Below, piece after piece: positions 50,748 through 59,824 of a stretch of 64,000 nt of DNA. The translations under genes and the position numbers were made by a program. The stretch is from Pseudomonas fluorescens. GTDB taxonomy: Bacteria > Pseudomonadota > Gammaproteobacteria > Pseudomonadales > Pseudomonadaceae. The stretch is from the NCBI RefSeq assembly GCF_001307155.1, contig NZ_CP012830.1, positions 1 through 64,000 on the forward strand, given 5' to 3'. Under the pieces are notes generated by a model. It had not been told where the DNA came from. It ran no database searches and was given only the letters and a program-made list of their open reading frames with translations. Position 1 is the first letter of the stretch. Every line of letters begins with the position of its first letter.

Positions 50748-51872
50748 TCACTTCAGCGTCCTGGCGCCCAATTTTACGGGCGCCTGTAGGACTTTCTCGA
50801 ACCATTTCCAGTTCGCGTATGCGTCACCTCGTCCGCGTAGGTGGGTGTAGCGCCGCATCGAGTTCCAATCGCGATGCCCCGACACACTCGCTACCCGGGG
50901 AATATCCCAGTCCATTTCGAAAAGCCGGCTAACGCCATCATGGCGCAAGTCATGAAAGTGCAGATCCTCGATGCCAAGTATCCGACAAGCCCTGGTCCAT
51001 GAGGTGGATACAGACTCTGCGCTGTACGGAAATATCTCAGGTAGCGCCTTCGGCATGGTTTGGAGAATGGCCCAGGCTTCCGGTGGTAAATGGCACCAGA
51101 CATCGTTACCGATCTTCTGGCCGGGGTTTTTCATATCGCGCACCAATACGCGTTGACCCACTTCATCTAGGTCCGCCCATTGAATCCGCGTAATTTCCTC
51201 CTGACGGCGTGTTGAGAACAACGCAAAGCCGGTCATTTTGAGCATATTGATCGACGTTGGACGACGGGCTTGGATACCCTGGAAGTGCGTGAGTAACTTA
51301 TCGAGTTCATCCAATGTAGGGCGTCGATCGCGCTCACGACTTTTCATGTTGTACCCCAGCTTTTTCAACACCCGTCGGGCATCCACCATTGCGTGCGGGT
51401 CGACCTCGTAGCCCCAAGCTGGCCGAGCGATCGAAAGCACTGCACCCAAGTGCGCCAGATCATTACCAGCTGTCTGAGGCTGTACCTCCCCGCCCTCCTT
51501 GCCCATCCGCCACAGTGCATACTCCACCAACTGCTGACTGTTGATGTCCTGGTCATTCATTTTGCCCAGGTACGATTCACTGATCGCTTTGAGCGTGGCG
51601 AGCTTGGTCTTACCCAGCGGCCGGACCTTTTCCATTTCAATCAAATAGCGGTCGATCATTTCCTTTACCGTCGCGCCCTTGCGGTTTGCCCGCTCGATCG
51701 CGCCTGGCTGATCCAGTTCGGTTTCTCGCTTGCGAACCCAAGCCTGGGCGGCCTGTTTTCGGGCGAAGGTCTGGCTCTCTTGGTAAACTTGCGCACCATC
51801 GCGAAACAGGCGTATCTGTGCCGTGTAACTGGTGCTGCCGTCCGTGCGTTTCCGTGCTCTGATCGTGGCCAT
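50748..51872 (-). CDS. int: tyrosine integrase of the dusA-integrating family
   Basis: 374 aa from ATG 51872. N-terminal arm-binding/SAM-like domain, then the catalytic residues: Arg in F-S-T-R-R-Q-E-E-I-T-R, H-D-L-R-H-D-G-V-S-R, H in V-S-G-H-R-D-W-N-S-M and the nucleophilic Tyr in R-R-Y-T-H-L. It joins the phage attP to the dusA 5' end. The region between its start and attR holds four TGGTAC-type boxes, so integrase may repress its own gene. Confidence 0.92.
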   Translation of the reverse strand: MATIRARKRTDGSTSYTAQIRLFRDGAQVYQESQTFARKQAAQAWVRKRETELDQPGAIERANRKGATVKEMIDRYLIEMEKVRPLGKTKLATLKAISESYLGKMNDQDINSQQLVEYALWRMGKEGGEVQPQTAGNDLAHLGAVLSIARPAWGYEVDPHAMVDARRVLKKLGYNMKSRERDRRPTLDELDKLLTHFQGIQARRPTSINMLKMTGFALFSTRRQEEITRIQWADLDEVGQRVLVRDMKNPGQKIGNDVWCHLPPEAWAILQTMPKALPEIFPYSAESVSTSWTRACRILGIEDLHFHDLRHDGVSRLFEMDWDIPRVASVSGHRDWNSMRRYTHLRGRGDAYANWKWFEKVLQAPVKLGARTLK

Positions 51873-51879
51873 GGTCAAC

Positions 51880-51983
51880 TGGTACAATTGCTAAAGGGGT
51901 TGGTACATTGTACCAACGACCCTCAGAAAACGCCCATTTACCCCCTAAAACCAGCTTTAAACACGTAGAGCAAAATGGTACAG
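51880..51983. repeat. right arm-type sites (TGGTACA) including a 19-bp palindrome
   Basis: TGGTACAA 51880-51887; GTTGGTACATTGTACCAAC 51899-51917 (two inverted copies, 9-base arms); TGGTACAG 51976-51983. Copies of the same hexamer are inside attL at 19089-19107. Typical for integrase arm binding on both sides of the core. Confidence 0.6.
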
Positions 51984-52985
51984 AAATCAGCTACATACCC
52001 AGTAAACTCAAGCTCTACAGTGTCTAGACGCTTTAGCGTTGCACCCATGATGGATTGGACCGACCGCCATTGCCGTTTCTTCCTACGCCTGCTCTCCAAG
52101 CACGCTCTGCTCTACACAGAAATGGTCACCACCGGCGCGCTCCTCAATGGCGATCACGAGCGTTTCCTCCGTCACAACGAAGCCGAACACCCGCTCGCGC
52201 TGCAGTTAGGCGGTAGCGTCCCAGCCGACCTGGCCGCCTGCGCGCGCATGGCGCAGGAGCACGGTTACGACGAGGTGAACCTCAACGTCGGTTGTCCGAG
52301 TGATCGGGTGCAGAACAATATGATTGGTGCGTGCCTGATGGCGCATCCGGTGTTGGTGGCGGAGTGTGTGAAGGCGATGCGCGATGCGGTGTCGATTCCG
52401 GTGACGGTGAAGCACCGGATCGGGATCAATGGGCGGGACAGTTACGCGCAGCTGTGTGATTTCGTCGGGACGGTTCGGGATGCCGGCTGCACCAGTTTTA
52501 CCGTGCATGCGCGGATTGCGATTCTGGAGGGGTTGTCGCCGAAGGAGAATCGGGACATTCCACCGTTGCGCTATGACGTGGCGGCGCAGTTGAAGACGGA
52601 TTTCCCGGAACTGGAGATTATTCTCAACGGTGGAATCAAGACGCTGGAGGCCTGTCACGAGCATTTGCAGACCTTTGACGGCGTGATGCTGGGCCGTGAG
52701 GCGTATCACAATCCTTATGTGATGGCTGAGGTCGATCAACAACTGTTCGGCAGCACGGCGTCGGTGATTTCGCGGGCTGAGGCGCTGGCACAGTTGCGGC
52801 CTTATATCGCTGCGCACCTGGATGCGGGCGGTGCGATGCACCATATCACTCGGCATGTGCTGGGCTTGGGCACCGGTTTTCCGGGGGCGCGCAAGTTTCG
52901 GCAGCTGTTGTCGGTGGATATTCACAAGGCAAAAGAGCCTTTGGTGTTGCTGGATCAGGCGGCGGAGTTGTTGGAGGGGCGCTAG
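51975..52985 (+). CDS. dusA: tRNA-dihydrouridine synthase A, with phage-supplied N-terminus
   Basis: 336 aa. FMN enzyme that reduces U20/U20a in tRNA D-loops. R-R-F-S-V-A-P-M-M-D-W-T-D starts the conserved TIM barrel; the catalytic Cys is in N-V-G-C-P-S-D-R-V-Q; K-H-R-I-G-I is the tRNA/FMN lysine block. The first 17 or so residues (M-V-Q-K-S-A-T-Y-P-V-N-S-S-S) are encoded by prophage DNA and differ from the original start preserved at 18956 (M-L-P-T-S-A-P). The gene is thus probably still functional but transcribed from a phage-side promoter. Confidence 0.93.
   Translation: MVQKSATYPVNSSSTVSRRFSVAPMMDWTDRHCRFFLRLLSKHALLYTEMVTTGALLNGDHERFLRHNEAEHPLALQLGGSVPADLAACARMAQEHGYDEVNLNVGCPSDRVQNNMIGACLMAHPVLVAECVKAMRDAVSIPVTVKHRIGINGRDSYAQLCDFVGTVRDAGCTSFTVHARIAILEGLSPKENRDIPPLRYDVAAQLKTDFPELEIILNGGIKTLEACHEHLQTFDGVMLGREAYHNPYVMAEVDQQLFGSTASVISRAEALAQLRPYIAAHLDAGGAMHHITRHVLGLGTGFPGARKFRQLLSVDIHKAKEPLVLLDQAAELLEGR
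52047..52058. other. attR core of the dusA prophage
   Basis: ATGATGGATTGG, identical to 19019-19030. Followed by undisturbed dusA. Confidence 0.82.
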
Positions 52986-53198
52986 AACTCAAGTGCATCG
53001 ATCTTGTCGCGACAAGGGGCGGACTTTCATTTCTATTCGAAGAAATCAGAGCTGCCCCTTTTTCTATGGCGCATTTTTGAAATATGGGTGACGGAAAAAC
53101 TCGGCCATGATGGCAATCTGATCCTTAATCGCGCAATACTTGCGCATTATGTGACGCTGCTCTCTTATGTTACGGATGATTAAGGACGAGTTATCGCT

Positions 53199-54935
53199 AT
53201 GCAAGGACCGCATCCGCTTATCCAGGATCTTCACACCTTTGTCGAAGCTGAACGCGACGCCAATGCGTTACAACTTCAGCAAACATGGCTACTCCCGCTG
53301 GAGCAAAAGCTGACGAAGGGCTTGACGCAAGGCTTCACTCGCCTTGAAAAAGCTGGGGAACCAACACAACTGTGGGCTTATCTCGACGAAGGTGATTCAC
53401 GGTTTCGTGAAGGCGACATGCTGCGCCTGCATTTGGGCCATGCGATCAGTGAAGTACTTTGCGCAAGAATGAAGTTCGAGCGCGAAGAAGATGGCCGCTG
53501 GCTGCTGAGTGAAAAACTGGCGTCCACCATCTGGGACCAGTACCAGAGCGGTGCTTGCTATGCCGACCCCGATGGTATGGACCTGACGCACTATTACGTG
53601 AAGGCACTGGAAGATATCGCCGCAAGCATCCAGGGCGATAACCTGATTGTTCCGTTGCTGGGCGAATCGCCAGACATTACGTTCAACGAGGCCGACCTGG
53701 ATCACGCTGAGAAATTTGCATTGGATGAAGGTTGTAATGAACGTCAGGCGCAGGCCGTTGGACTTGCGTTGGGAGCAGAACAAGTCGCCTGTATTCAGGG
53801 GCCTCCGGGAACTGGAAAGACCCGCGCGCTGGCGTTGATTGCGCAGCTTTTGGTGGCGCGAGGTGAGCGCGTATTCGTAACTTCCCACACACACATGGCC
53901 ATCAACAATGCACTCAGCAAAATTGCCGGACGCAATGTGCCCACTGTCAAAGTTGGTGGCCGTCCCGAAGACCTCGACAAGGCGGTGGACTGGGTACAAG
54001 ACCCCGCTAACTGGAAGCGTTGGCCTAAGGACGGTAGCGGTTATGTTATTGGGGCAACACCGTTTGCTACGTGCAGTCGCCTGGAAAACTACACGTTCGA
54101 CACCGTAATCTTCGACGAGGCCAGCCAGATCACGCTGCCCTTGGCCTTGATGGCTATGCGCAAAGCCAAGCGGTTTATCTTTATCGGTGACCAGAAACAA
54201 CTACCTCCGGTCATGTTGTCGCGATCCATTCTCTCGGATGAATCAATGTCGATTTTCGGACGATTGACCTCCCAGGATGCTGATCACACGGTCATGCTCG
54301 AAGACACTTACCGAATGAACCAATGGCTGACCGAGTGGCCAAGCAAGGCTTATTACGGCAACCGGTTACGCGCGGCTGGTAGCAATAAACTTCGACGTTT
54401 TCAAAGCTGTGACCTGAATGGTCCACTGGCACAGGTGTTCGATCCTGACGCTTGCGCAGTGTTTATTCCAACTGCTGACTCCGGCGCAAAAAACCGCAAT
54501 TTCCGAGACGCCGAGCGGGTCGTGCAGTTGTGTCAGACCGCAAAGGCACAGGGCTTGTCATTACATGAAATCGGCATCGTGTCGCCCTATCGGGCCCAAG
54601 GGCGCGCAATCAGAAATCTACTGATCAAGTGCTTTGGTCGGGACGCGGCGAAGATGGTGGTGGCCGATACGGTGGAGCGTATGCAAGGACAAGAGCGTGA
54701 GCTGATCATTCTCTCTCTGGCCAGTGGAGACGAAGTGTTTATCGGCGCCGTGGCAGAGTTTTTCTTTCAGCCCGAACGCTTGAATGTCTCTATTACCCGC
54801 GCCATGACCAAACTCATCATCATCGGGCCAGAATTGGCACAGGGTATCGTTTGCAGCAGCGACACCACTCAACAGTGGGCGGAACAGTATCGCCACTTGA
54901 TCAGCCAGTGTCGAAAAGTGGTATTTGAGATATGA
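53199..54935 (+). CDS. SF1 helicase (Upf1/DNA2-like), first gene of a two-helicase cassette
   Basis: 578 aa. Residues 1-180 form an unrecognised N-terminal domain. Walker A G-P-P-G-T-G-K-T at 201-208, H-T-H-M-A-I-N-N-A-L (motif Ia), Walker B V-I-F-D-E-A-S-Q near 303, G-D-Q-K-Q-L-P-P-V (motif III), and in the second RecA domain V-S-P-Y-R-A-Q, T-V-E-R-M-Q-G-Q-E (motif V) and N-V-S-I-T-R-A (motif VI). DEAS and P-P-V place it in the SF1B Upf1-like group. The next helicase gene overlaps its stop by 4 bases. Its position, between dusA and tal, looks like an insertion. Confidence 0.83.
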   Translation: MQGPHPLIQDLHTFVEAERDANALQLQQTWLLPLEQKLTKGLTQGFTRLEKAGEPTQLWAYLDEGDSRFREGDMLRLHLGHAISEVLCARMKFEREEDGRWLLSEKLASTIWDQYQSGACYADPDGMDLTHYYVKALEDIAASIQGDNLIVPLLGESPDITFNEADLDHAEKFALDEGCNERQAQAVGLALGAEQVACIQGPPGTGKTRALALIAQLLVARGERVFVTSHTHMAINNALSKIAGRNVPTVKVGGRPEDLDKAVDWVQDPANWKRWPKDGSGYVIGATPFATCSRLENYTFDTVIFDEASQITLPLALMAMRKAKRFIFIGDQKQLPPVMLSRSILSDESMSIFGRLTSQDADHTVMLEDTYRMNQWLTEWPSKAYYGNRLRAAGSNKLRRFQSCDLNGPLAQVFDPDACAVFIPTADSGAKNRNFRDAERVVQLCQTAKAQGLSLHEIGIVSPYRAQGRAIRNLLIKCFGRDAAKMVVADTVERMQGQERELIILSLASGDEVFIGAVAEFFFQPERLNVSITRAMTKLIIIGPELAQGIVCSSDTTQQWAEQYRHLISQCRKVVFEI

Positions 54936-56923
54936 CGATATTTATCCCGGAGTGGAACCGCAGTACTGGCGCCCACGTACAGATCAAGCGCCTATTCAGG
55001 AAACTCGATGATGATTATGTAGTACGCAAATGCATCACTGACCAGCCCGAGGCTCCTGATTTTTTCCTGCAACAGGCCGAGCATCGATGGCTGGCCTTGG
55101 TGTTGTGTGAAATGCCTTTTGAGGCACTGGACCCGAGCCAGCTGTTTGGGGCCAGCCAACAACAGAATTTCATAAACCTGCTCTTGTCCCTGAACGCTAT
55201 TGACGACTCAGAGCATCTCGGCGAGCAGAGCATCGGCAAACTGGTGGTGATGTGGAATTGCGATTCCGATCAGTCAAAATCGCTGTGGGCGCATTATGGC
55301 GCTCAACGCGGGATACGCCTGATGTCGAAAAAAACCTTTTTGGAAAATGGCCTCGAGGTACTGCCAAAACTGCTCACCCCGCTTAGCCACGACGCGAGCC
55401 AGAACGTGCTGGGGTATTACTTCCCGGAAGCTGAAATACCAGGCATCTGCACCACTCGCCGGCATTTTGCTCGAGACAACTCAGCAAAAACCCCACGCTT
55501 TTTTCTGGATACGCAGCAAGAGTGGGCCAGTAAACTTGATTTGGAATTACCTGAAGAACAAACGGAAACGACCAGCGACTTTTCGGTGCGTCTGGTAAAC
55601 GGTGTCGCTGGCAGTGGCAAGACGCTGATTGCGGCGAATCGTGCACTGATTCTGGCGAAGCGGTTTCCAGGACAACAGGTGCTGATGCTGATTCACAATG
55701 TGCCCGTGGTTAAAGACCTCAAACATCGCCTGGAACGAGCCCATGGAAAGCTCCCCGACAACCTGACAATAGTTACTGCACTGGCATGGATACGCCAGCA
55801 GTGGGTGAATGTATTCGAGCGCACCCCTCTGATGCCAAAGAGCAAAAACAAGGTACCAGGGCTCATTAAGCATTACCGCAAGGATTACCCAGAGCTCAAG
55901 CCCAGCGATGATCAAATGTTGGACGAGTTCGACTTTATTAATGAAAACCTGATTGAAACCGAGGACAGCTACCTCGCGGTCGAGCGTGCGGGTCAGGGTT
56001 TTGCTTTACGCAAAGAAGAACGGGTTCAGGTGTGGTCCTTATTTAATCGTGTTATCAGCGGACTTGGAAAAGAGCAGCTTCGTTTGTGGAGTTCGCTGTC
56101 TCGCGATCTGTGCCTGAAAAACCAATGGGACAAACTCGACACATATCATCATATCCTGGTGGATGAAGCCCAATTCTTCGCCCCCACCTGGTTCCAATTG
56201 GTCAAGCGCACACTCGAGAAATCCGAAGGGAGCCTGTTTCTATGCGCAGACCCCAACCAGGGATTTTTGAAGAGTCGATTGAGCTGGAAACGCGTGGGTC
56301 TGGACGTAGCTGGTAAAACCAAGAAACTACGTAAGTCATATCGAACCACACAGGCTATTTTGAGGGCAGCCAATCAGGTATTGGCTGAATTCACACAGAC
56401 AGACCCCGATGATTTCCTGCAACCGGACTTCGAAGGGATGGAAGCGGGTATCGCCCCGTTACTGGTGCCCTCCCCATCACCGCAAGACTCGATCGAACAA
56501 GCTTGCAATGAAATAGCCGCGCATTTGGACTCTCACGCGATTGCGTTATCCAACATGCTCGTCATTCACGGTCAAAGCATCGACAAGAAGCTGCTGATGG
56601 GTGCGTTGCAGGAGCGGTTTGGCTCAGCCAAAGTCTGGGATTTGAACGGTAAAGACGCTGCGCAGGATCTTCTCGACAATTTGCGTGTTTCCAGCGTTGA
56701 CACTGCAACTGGGCTGGAAGCCAGCGTGGTGTTTCTGTTGGGGTTTGAGAGGCTGCTCAGAGATACCGTGCAAACTGAGTCGGTTTCCGTCGACGACCTT
56801 GAGCAGAACGCACGCAAACTTTATATGGCCATGACGCGTGCCGGGCAACGGTTGGTTCTGATCTCATCGACCCCTTTACCGACGCGCATTGCGCAGCTAT
56901 TCGTGGTTGCCAGCGGCGAATGA
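54932..56923 (+). CDS. UvrD-like SF1 helicase with degenerate nuclease-like N-terminus
   Basis: 663 aa. N-terminal 160 residues contain P-D-F-F-L-Q-Q-A-E-H-R-W-L-A-L-V-L-C-E-M-P, which recalls the P-D...E-x-K core of NERD/restriction-like nucleases but without the Lys. Helicase motifs: G-V-A-G-S-G-K-T near 227, H-I-L-V-D-E-A-Q-F-F near 408, C-A-D-P-N-Q-G-F, R-K-S-Y-R-T-T, S-V-D-T-A-T-G-L-E and A-M-T-R-A-G-Q. Coupled by ATGA to the first helicase. Function unknown; paired helicases of this kind are typical of DNA-handling defence modules, which is inference. Confidence 0.8.
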   Translation: MTIFIPEWNRSTGAHVQIKRLFRKLDDDYVVRKCITDQPEAPDFFLQQAEHRWLALVLCEMPFEALDPSQLFGASQQQNFINLLLSLNAIDDSEHLGEQSIGKLVVMWNCDSDQSKSLWAHYGAQRGIRLMSKKTFLENGLEVLPKLLTPLSHDASQNVLGYYFPEAEIPGICTTRRHFARDNSAKTPRFFLDTQQEWASKLDLELPEEQTETTSDFSVRLVNGVAGSGKTLIAANRALILAKRFPGQQVLMLIHNVPVVKDLKHRLERAHGKLPDNLTIVTALAWIRQQWVNVFERTPLMPKSKNKVPGLIKHYRKDYPELKPSDDQMLDEFDFINENLIETEDSYLAVERAGQGFALRKEERVQVWSLFNRVISGLGKEQLRLWSSLSRDLCLKNQWDKLDTYHHILVDEAQFFAPTWFQLVKRTLEKSEGSLFLCADPNQGFLKSRLSWKRVGLDVAGKTKKLRKSYRTTQAILRAANQVLAEFTQTDPDDFLQPDFEGMEAGIAPLLVPSPSPQDSIEQACNEIAAHLDSHAIALSNMLVIHGQSIDKKLLMGALQERFGSAKVWDLNGKDAAQDLLDNLRVSSVDTATGLEASVVFLLGFERLLRDTVQTESVSVDDLEQNARKLYMAMTRAGQRLVLISSTPLPTRIAQLFVVASGE

Positions 56924-57110
56924 CTTACGCTGGCCGTCAGGTTGTTTGAACCTGTAAGCCATTTCAGCATCGTATTTAACGGATAGCGCCGGGCCTTTCA
57001 AACGCCTGTTCTCAGGTTGTTGCTGCCCAGGCCGTTGTTACGCATTTGCGCCCTTGAGTGGCTGTCAGCGCTCGGGTAATGTCAACAGACCCACAGGATA
57101 GAGCACGCTC

Positions 57111-58037
57111 ATGACTTCCAAGCTGGAACAACTCAAACAATTCACCACCGTAGTGGCCGATACCGGCGACTTCGAGGCAATCGCTCGCGTTAAACCGGTG
57201 GATGCCACCACCAACCCTTCCCTGCTGCTGAAAGCGGCGGCCATTCCTGCATACGCCAATTTGCTGAACGCCTGTGTCAGCGACTGCAAAGGCGACGTGG
57301 GCCTGGCCAGCGACCGCTTTGGGGTCGCGGTCGGTCAAGAGATTCTGAAAGTGATTCCGGGGCGTATTTCCACTGAAGTGGATGCGCGCCTGTCGTTCGA
57401 CACTGACGCCGTATTGAAACGCGCGCACCGTCTGATCGAGCTGTACGAAAAGGCCGGCATTGGCCGCGACCGCGTGCTGATCAAGATCGCGTCCACCTGG
57501 GAAGGCATCCGCGCCGCCGAGAAGCTGGAACGCGAAGGTATTCAGACCAACCTGACGCTGCTGTTCTCCTTCGCCCAGGCGGTTGCCTGTGCCGAGGCCG
57601 GGGTGTTCCTGATTTCGCCGTTCGTGGGCCGCATCTACGACTGGTACAAGAAGGCCAACGGCAACGACTACACCGGCGCCGATGATCCGGGCGTGCAGTC
57701 GGTGACGCGCATCTACAACTACTACAAGGCCAATGACTACAAGACTGTGGTCATGGGTGCGAGCTTCCGCAATCTGAATCAGATCGAGCAACTGGCCGGC
57801 TGTGATCGCCTGACCATCAGCCCGGACCTGATCGAGAAACTGGCGGCCGACAGCGGCAAACTGGAACGCAAGCTGGCGCCAGGCCACTCCGGCGAAGCGC
57901 GTCAGAGCCTGACGGAAGCGCAGTTCCGCTGGGCGTCGAATGAGGACGCCATGGCGACCGAGAAACTGGCTGAAGGTATTCGTCAGTTCGCTCGTGACCA
58001 GGAAAAACTTGAGGCGCTGCTGCAAGCCAAGCTGTGA
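57111..58037 (+). CDS. tal: transaldolase
   Basis: 308 aa, full length. Schiff-base Lys in [20 protein letters not shown] near the start, and [13 protein letters not shown]: class-1 transaldolase of the pentose phosphate pathway (sedoheptulose-7-P + glyceraldehyde-3-P to erythrose-4-P + fructose-6-P). Followed by a strong terminator. Confidence 0.95.
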   Translation: MTSKLEQLKQFTTVVADTGDFEAIARVKPVDATTNPSLLLKAAAIPAYANLLNACVSDCKGDVGLASDRFGVAVGQEILKVIPGRISTEVDARLSFDTDAVLKRAHRLIELYEKAGIGRDRVLIKIASTWEGIRAAEKLEREGIQTNLTLLFSFAQAVACAEAGVFLISPFVGRIYDWYKKANGNDYTGADDPGVQSVTRIYNYYKANDYKTVVMGASFRNLNQIEQLAGCDRLTISPDLIEKLAADSGKLERKLAPGHSGEARQSLTEAQFRWASNEDAMATEKLAEGIRQFARDQEKLEALLQAKL

Positions 58038-58060
58038 TCTGATCCAGGCAAGCGCAAAAA

Positions 58061-58090
58061 GGGCGAACCCTCACAGGTTCGCCCTTTTTT
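58061..58090 (+). terminator. rho-independent terminator of tal
   Basis: GGGCGAACC, a 6-base loop, GGTTCGCCC, then six T. On the minus strand a run of A/T (AAAAA before the stem) gives it bidirectional potential. Confidence 0.85.
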
Positions 58091-58123
58091 GTGCGCTGAT
58101 TTTAGGGCTGCTTCGCAACCCAA

Positions 58124-58145
58124 CGGGAGCAAGCTCCCTCGCCAC
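58124..58145. repeat. single REP element
   Basis: CGGGAGCAAGCTCCCTCGCCA, the same unit as the arms at 13229-13356; it sits between tal and the STAS gene. Confidence 0.8.
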
Positions 58146-58160
58146 AGGTCCAGCCTTGCC

Positions 58161-58643
58161 TCAGTGACGCTCCAGGGCGTTCACCAAGTCATGGAATGCT
58201 TCGCGGTTGGAGTCGTTCAGGCCCATGAGGATCTTGTGCGCTTCCAGCACCTTGATCCGCACCACTTCTTCGGACTGATCCTGGTCAGGCAGGTCGGTCA
58301 GGCATTCCGGGCACGGAATCGGCCGGTCAACGATGTTGAACACCTGCTCGAAGCCCATGGACTCCAGCAGCCGCGTGATGTCTTCGTGGGTGGTGACGAC
58401 GGTCGGCAGCAGGCCGACCTTTTGCCGCGACATGATCGACAGCTTGGCCAGCAGGCCCAGGGTGGTGCTGTCGATACTGCGGGTTTCGGTCAGATCGATC
58501 ACGATTGCGTTGAAATTCAACGCGCTGAAGATCCGCTCAATAGTCGCATCCAACGCCGAACACAGGGTCAGGCGAACTTCACCGACGAACTTCAGGACGA
58601 AGGTGCCGTCCTGCTCGGCGAACTGGATTCTACCGGTACTCAT
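58161..58643 (-). CDS. STAS-domain anti-sigma factor antagonist (RssC-like)
   Basis: 160 aa. STAS domain (residues 10-105) with the phosphorylatable Ser in E-T-R-S-I-D-S-T-T-L-G-L-L, followed by a cysteine-containing tail (C-P-E-C) and a helical C-terminus. The same pair next to tal occurs in P. aeruginosa (PA2797/PA2798, RssC/RssB as I recall), where it tunes RpoS. Start overlaps the rssB stop by one base: translationally coupled. Confidence 0.82.
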   Translation of the reverse strand: MSTGRIQFAEQDGTFVLKFVGEVRLTLCSALDATIERIFSALNFNAIVIDLTETRSIDSTTLGLLAKLSIMSRQKVGLLPTVVTTHEDITRLLESMGFEQVFNIVDRPIPCPECLTDLPDQDQSEEVVRIKVLEAHKILMGLNDSNREAFHDLVNALERH

Positions 58644-59824
58644 TAAAGATTCCTGCTCAACACCAACAGGGCGATATCATCCGGCATCTCCCCTAGCGTG
58701 GCCAATCCAAAAACCTGCCGCAAGCCATCCAGGCTGCCGCCCGCCGTTCTTACCCGTTCAGGTAAGGCAGCCTCTTTCTCTTTGAGTGTAGGTTCTGGCA
58801 AAAGGTCCAGAATGCCATCAGACATCAGCGTCAGGCTGAACGTCGGTGGCAACTCGATAACGTGGTCTTCGTAGGTGGCTTCATTGAACAAGCCCACCGG
58901 CAGGCCGCGCCCTTCGAGATAACTCACACTGTCTGGCGTGTACAACACTGGCAACGGCAGGTGTCCGCCGATGCTATAGGTCAACAAACCCGTCTCCTCG
59001 TCGATGACTCCACCGACCATCGTGACATGTTTGCCCAGCTTACAGCTGATCAGCCCTCGGTTGATATGACCAAGGACCTCTGAAGGGGTGAATTCCGGCA
59101 AGGTGCCGTTGCGCTTGGATTCGAACAGCAAGCGCGTGGTCATGAATTTCAGCAGCACGGTCACGAATGCCGATGAAGCGCCATGGCCTGAAACGTCCGC
59201 CAGATAGAAGGCTACCCGGCGCTCGTCGACCCGAAAGTAGTCAACGAAGTCGCCCGACAGGTACAGAGACGGGATAATCTGGTGCGCGAACTTGAACTCG
59301 TCGATCGTCCAGGGACTGACCGGTAGCATGTTCATCTGCACCTGACGTCCGGCGTTCTGGTCTTCCTGCAACAGGTTCAGGCTGGCTTCGAGCTCGCGGT
59401 TGGCGGTTTCGAGCTTTACCCGATAACGCTGGTTTTCCAGCAACAGGCGCGCACGATCCAGGGCCCGGCGCACGGAGTGCTCGAGTACGGCCAGATCTTC
59501 CAGCGGCTTGATCAGGTAGTCCGCGGCGCCCAGGCGCAAGGCCTCGACGGCGTCGTTCATCACACCGGCACCCGACACCACGATCACCGGCGTTTGCGGC
59601 GAAAGGTCGGTGACCTGACGAATGAGTTCAAGCCCGCCCATCTGCGGCATGCGCAGATCGCAGATCACCAGATCGGGTTGGTTTTTCTTGAAGACCTGAA
59701 GCCCCTGCTGGCCATTGCTGGCCTGAAGGACGCTGAACCCACTGTCTTCCAAATAGGCCGCGAGACTCGCGCGTACTACTTCGTCGTCATCGATTATCAG
59801 CAGCGTGGCACTGGTTTTTTGCAT
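58643..59824 (-). CDS. response regulator with PP2C (SpoIIE-type) phosphatase output (RssB-like)
   Basis: 393 aa from ATG 59824; the frame is open to 60049 but the receiver begins directly after this ATG. Receiver: L-L-I-I-D-D-D-E, phospho-acceptor Asp in V-I-C-D-L-R-M-P, K in L-I-K-P-L. A coiled coil (residues 130-165) leads into the PP2C domain (G-D-F-V-D-Y-F, D-V-S-G-H-G-A-S-S-A, L-M-S-D-G-I-L-D, and the final D-D-I-A-L-L-V-L). It probably dephosphorylates the neighbouring STAS protein, linking a histidine kinase to sigma-factor control. Confidence 0.88.
   Translation of the reverse strand: MQKTSATLLIIDDDEVVRASLAAYLEDSGFSVLQASNGQQGLQVFKKNQPDLVICDLRMPQMGGLELIRQVTDLSPQTPVIVVSGAGVMNDAVEALRLGAADYLIKPLEDLAVLEHSVRRALDRARLLLENQRYRVKLETANRELEASLNLLQEDQNAGRQVQMNMLPVSPWTIDEFKFAHQIIPSLYLSGDFVDYFRVDERRVAFYLADVSGHGASSAFVTVLLKFMTTRLLFESKRNGTLPEFTPSEVLGHINRGLISCKLGKHVTMVGGVIDEETGLLTYSIGGHLPLPVLYTPDSVSYLEGRGLPVGLFNEATYEDHVIELPPTFSLTLMSDGILDLLPEPTLKEKEAALPERVRTAGGSLDGLRQVFGLATLGEMPDDIALLVLSRNL

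Larger units (their letters stand above)
19019..52058. mobile_element. P2-like (HP1-type) prophage integrated in dusA
   Basis: About 33 kb bounded by the 12-bp identical dusA core at each end. It holds an integrase at the right end, repressor/Cro-like/CII-like regulators, a primase-helicase, P2-order capsid genes (portal and terminase ATPase divergent from scaffold, capsid, endonuclease, head completion), contractile tail genes of the HP1 subgroup (DUF2586 sheath, DUF2597 tube, DUF2590), lysis genes with spanins, and a left accessory block. Size agrees with HP1 (about 32 kb). The only suspect gene is the terminase ATPase, whose stop seems to be missing. Integration in dusA by a dedicated integrase family is known from published work on dusA-associated prophages and islands. 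Confidence 0.93.
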
